This document shows, in pieces, positions 4,707 through 6,094 of a stretch of 6,094 nucleotides of DNA (within the stretch, counting starts at the first letter, position 1; each line of letters begins with the position of its first letter). A model generated the notes under the pieces. That model ran no database searches, was not told the origin of the DNA, and was given only the letters and a program-made list of their open reading frames with translations. Origin of the DNA: Thermoplasmata archaeon (GTDB lineage: Archaea; Thermoplasmatota; E2; UBA202; JdFR-43); assembly GCA_021161135.1 (NCBI GenBank), contig JAGHBD010000112.1:1-6094 (forward strand). The letters are read 5' to 3'. The translations under genes and the position numbers were made by a program.

Positions 4707-5105
4707 GTGGAGGATATAATAGGAAAATATGTTGCCGTAAAATTGCCAGATGAACTGCATGTTATTGTCTTAACTAAGCATCGCTTCATAAGTGCTTTTG
4801 TGAGAAAATTTCGAAGCAAATTTTCTCTAAAAAAGTTTGCTCTTGCATTTCTTGGCGGCATCGCCTTTACCACACATATTCCCAATGTTCTTGCAGGAAT
4901 GGAGGCGAAAATAGATAAAAATTGGATAAAAGACGTAGAAATGAAAGAAGGCAGCCTGATTTTTTCATGGGAGGAAATAGAGAAGGTTTATTTCAACGAC
5001 TGGCAAAACATTGTGAGAATAAAAGTAAGGGGTAAAAAATATTCGTATGTGTTGAATCCAGAGGATTATGAAGAGATAAAAAAGAAAATTTGTGGGAAGA
5101 GTTAA
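4707..5105 (+). CDS. Hypothetical protein (132 aa)
   Basis: I do not recognise the family. The protein has a beta-rich N-terminus with a valine/isoleucine run (1-23, [17 protein letters not shown]), a very basic middle (24-43, many K and R), one moderately hydrophobic stretch (about 44-64, [21 protein letters not shown]) that could be a membrane or buried helix, and a C-terminal part (84-128) with the order [27 protein letters not shown], then [11 protein letters not shown]. That last pattern (strand, 'WEEIExV', strands with GKK, terminal helix) resembles bacterial PH-like domains; this is a shape comparison only. Start GTG 4707 is supported by the TATA box spacing and by the absence of a Shine-Dalgarno sequence. 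The stop codon overlaps that of the convergent Nfu gene. Codon style matches its neighbours, with no sign of transfer. Confidence 0.75.
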   Translation: MEDIIGKYVAVKLPDELHVIVLTKHRFISAFVRKFRSKFSLKKFALAFLGGIAFTTHIPNVLAGMEAKIDKNWIKDVEMKEGSLIFSWEEIEKVYFNDWQNIVRIKVRGKKYSYVLNPEDYEEIKKKICGKS

Positions 5106-5326
5106 ACAGCTTCCACTCTCTTTACTTCCGGCACTTTTTGTTTCAATACCCTTTCAATGCCCATCTGCAGAGTCATTGTTGAAAAAGGACAGCCTGCACA
5201 TGCACCTGTAAGGCGCAATTTAACAACTCCATGCTCTTCATCCACGTCTACGAGTTCGACGTCGCCGCCATCTGCCTGGAGGGCTGGGCGAATTTCTTCC
5301 AGAACTTTTTCCACTTTTTCTCTCAT
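5102..5326 (-). CDS. Nfu-type Fe-S cluster carrier (NifU C-terminal domain)
   Basis: 74 residues, a stand-alone NifU C-terminal domain. Seen: [21 protein letters not shown] (5-25), with the conserved DGGDVEL, and [15 protein letters not shown] (39-53), with the Cys 43-x-x-Cys 46 pair that binds an Fe-S cluster between two subunits, then helix [13 protein letters not shown] (56-68). The protein stores or hands on Fe-S clusters in the cytoplasm. ATG 5326 lies one base after the stop of the ferredoxin gene (TAA A ATG), with no Shine-Dalgarno sequence, so it is probably made by terminating ribosomes that restart. It is the second gene of a ferredoxin-Nfu operon. Its stop codon overlaps that of the convergent hypothetical gene in TTAA (5102-5105). 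Confidence 0.93.
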   Translation of the reverse strand: MREKVEKVLEEIRPALQADGGDVELVDVDEEHGVVKLRLTGACAGCPFSTMTLQMGIERVLKQKVPEVKRVEAV

Positions 5327-5327
5327 T

Positions 5328-5495
5328 TTAAAGGGTTATACAATCGTTCGGGCAAACTTCCACACAGTGTCCGCATTCTATGCATTCGTCTTCATTTACA
5401 ACAGCCACGCTTTCGATTGTTATTGCACCAACTGGACATTCTTCTGCGCACATTCCACATGCAACACAGCATCCCTCATCTACTTTTGCTGGCAT
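5328..5495 (-). CDS. Ferredoxin, 2x[4Fe-4S]
   Basis: 55 residues from ATG 5495. Two complete cluster motifs are visible: Cys 10-x2-Cys 13-x2-Cys 16-x3-Cys 20-Pro and Cys 38-x2-Cys 41-x2-Cys 44-x3-Cys 48-Pro, the layout of bacterial-type 8Fe ferredoxins, each followed by the expected hydrophobic turn. Two extra cysteines (9 and 52) lie next to the cluster motifs. It carries low-potential electrons in the cytoplasm; the redox partner is unknown. The frame also has ATG 5510, five residues longer (MAYSL added). ATG 5495 is preferred because the only good TATA box is centred 24.5 nt upstream of it and only about 10 nt from ATG 5510, which would then lie upstream of the transcript start. The gene is followed after one base by Nfu and is divergent from DNA polymerase. 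Confidence 0.92.
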   Translation of the reverse strand: MPAKVDEGCCVACGMCAEECPVGAITIESVAVVNEDECIECGHCVEVCPNDCITL

Positions 5496-5515
5496 GAGGG
5501 AATATGCCATCGTAA

Positions 5516-5523
5516 TATTTATA
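5516..5523 (-). promoter_or_regulatory. TATA box of the ferredoxin-Nfu operon
   Basis: The minus strand reads TATAAATA, the best TATA match in the window. Its centre is 24.5 nt from ATG 5495, which decides the ferredoxin start. Confidence 0.6.
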
Positions 5524-5588
5524 GATATCGCTCACCTTAAGCCTCGTTTTTGTTTGCAAAAATTTAGGTTTGGCAGGAGGGGTAAAAG

Positions 5589-5596
5589 ATTATAAG
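5589..5596 (+). promoter_or_regulatory. TATA box of DNA polymerase B
   Basis: ATTATAAG with purine-rich GGTAAAAG before it (5581-5588). It is centred 24.5 nt from ATG 5617. It supports that ATG over the in-frame GTG at 5599, which lies between the box and the predicted transcript start. Confidence 0.55.
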
Positions 5597-5616
5597 TTGT
5601 GTCGTTTTATTTTAGC

Positions 5617-6094
5617 ATGCTAATCAACGCTTCAGCAACTCACCTTTACTGGCAAGGAAGGATTCAGAAGGTTGAGGAAATGCATCGTCCATATTTCCTA
5701 GTCATAGTTCCAAGCCATATGGATGCAAGAGATGCAAAGGCAATGGTGATAAGAGAAATAGGGAATGACAACAGAGTGGAAAGAATAGGAGATATAGAAG
5801 AATATTCTTCTTTCTGGAACCCATCCATAAAAAGGAAAGTATTTAGGGTGTACACAAAACATCCTGGAAATGTGCCTGAAATGAGTGATAAAGTTTTTAG
5901 GCTCGGATTATACACAGCAGAGCATGATATACCATATCACGAAAGAGTTCTTACAGATTTAGCTGCACAAGGCAAATGGATTTTTGATACAGGAGGCAGA
6001 GAAGCAAAGATAAGGGCGACGGTATATGATATTGAAATAACCAGATATGGAGAGCAGAAAAATCCTCCAATTGATATTATAGGCTATTCAAGCC
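5617..6094 (+). CDS. polB: DNA polymerase, family B, N-terminal part (runs off right edge)
   Basis: 159 complete codons are visible; the archaeal enzyme is usually around 800 residues. The N-terminal domain is recognisable by HRPYFLVIVP (23-32), FRVYTKHPGNVPE (76-88) and AEHDIPYHERVL (101-112). The 3'-5' exonuclease domain begins with VYDIEITRYG (136-145), the Exo I motif with metal-binding Asp 138 and Glu 140; these align with Asp 141 and Glu 143 of the Pyrococcus furiosus enzyme. Against that enzyme, residues of the uracil-sensing pocket appear kept: Pro 25 (Pro 36), Val 86 (Val 93) and Arg 110 (Arg 119). The enzyme would therefore probably stall ahead of template uracil, as archaeal family-B polymerases do. 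Start ATG 5617 has a TATA box at leaderless distance and no Shine-Dalgarno sequence. Divergent from ferredoxin. Inteins or truncation beyond 6094 cannot be excluded. Confidence 0.95.
   Translation, partial: MLINASATHLYWQGRIQKVEEMHRPYFLVIVPSHMDARDAKAMVIREIGNDNRVERIGDIEEYSSFWNPSIKRKVFRVYTKHPGNVPEMSDKVFRLGLYTAEHDIPYHERVLTDLAAQGKWIFDTGGREAKIRATVYDIEITRYGEQKNPPIDIIGYSS

Noticed and set aside
1..6094. CRISPR array, tRNA, rRNA or riboswitch
   Set aside because: No regularly spaced repeat series, cloverleaf or recognisable aptamer core was found; the repeats present are two-copy only.

Overview
The window looks archaeal, most likely euryarchaeal and possibly Thermoplasmatota-like; the phylum is a guess from gene content and style. 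Three things support an archaeon: the start of an archaeal family-B DNA polymerase at the right edge, a class II (MOFRL-type) glycerate kinase, and promoters of TATA type. Seven gene starts have an AT-rich 8-mer whose centre lies about 24.5 nt upstream of the first base of the start codon, which is the geometry of leaderless archaeal mRNAs. Base composition is AT-rich throughout.

Left part, all on the minus strand. Positions 1-160 hold the N-terminus of a transposase-like gene that runs off the window. It is preceded by a perfect 15-bp inverted repeat that holds a Shine-Dalgarno sequence in its loop and the start codons in its stem. Next come a YjbQ/UPF0047 protein (249-662) and a 166-bp gap (663-828) with two tandem 19-bp units between opposed TATA-like boxes, plus a dispersed direct repeat. 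A sodium:solute symporter (829-2238) follows, translationally overlapped by a small DUF3311-like two-helix membrane protein (2231-2419). Last is a diverged BASS-like 10-helix transporter (2442-3302).

Centre and right. A 36-bp divergent promoter region separates the BASS-like gene from glycerate kinase (3339-4643, plus). A hypothetical protein of 132 residues (4707-5105, plus) follows and meets an Nfu-type Fe-S protein (5102-5326, minus) tail to tail in a shared TTAA. The Nfu gene is the second gene of a two-gene operon with an 8Fe ferredoxin (5328-5495, minus). Family-B DNA polymerase starts at 5617 and leaves the window at 6094.

How the genes may work together: the DUF3311/SSS pair and the BASS-like protein are membrane transporters for small, probably anionic, solutes. 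Glycerate kinase feeds glycerate into lower glycolysis as 2-phosphoglycerate, the last step of the non-phosphorylative Entner-Doudoroff route of thermoacidophilic archaea. The transporter and kinase are divergent, so a shared metabolic theme is possible but unproven. Ferredoxin plus Nfu is an Fe-S carrier and electron-carrier pair. I see no CRISPR array, tRNA or rRNA, and no clear undescribed multi-gene system. The most unusual parts are the hairpin over the transposase start and the operator-like repeats at 731-798.
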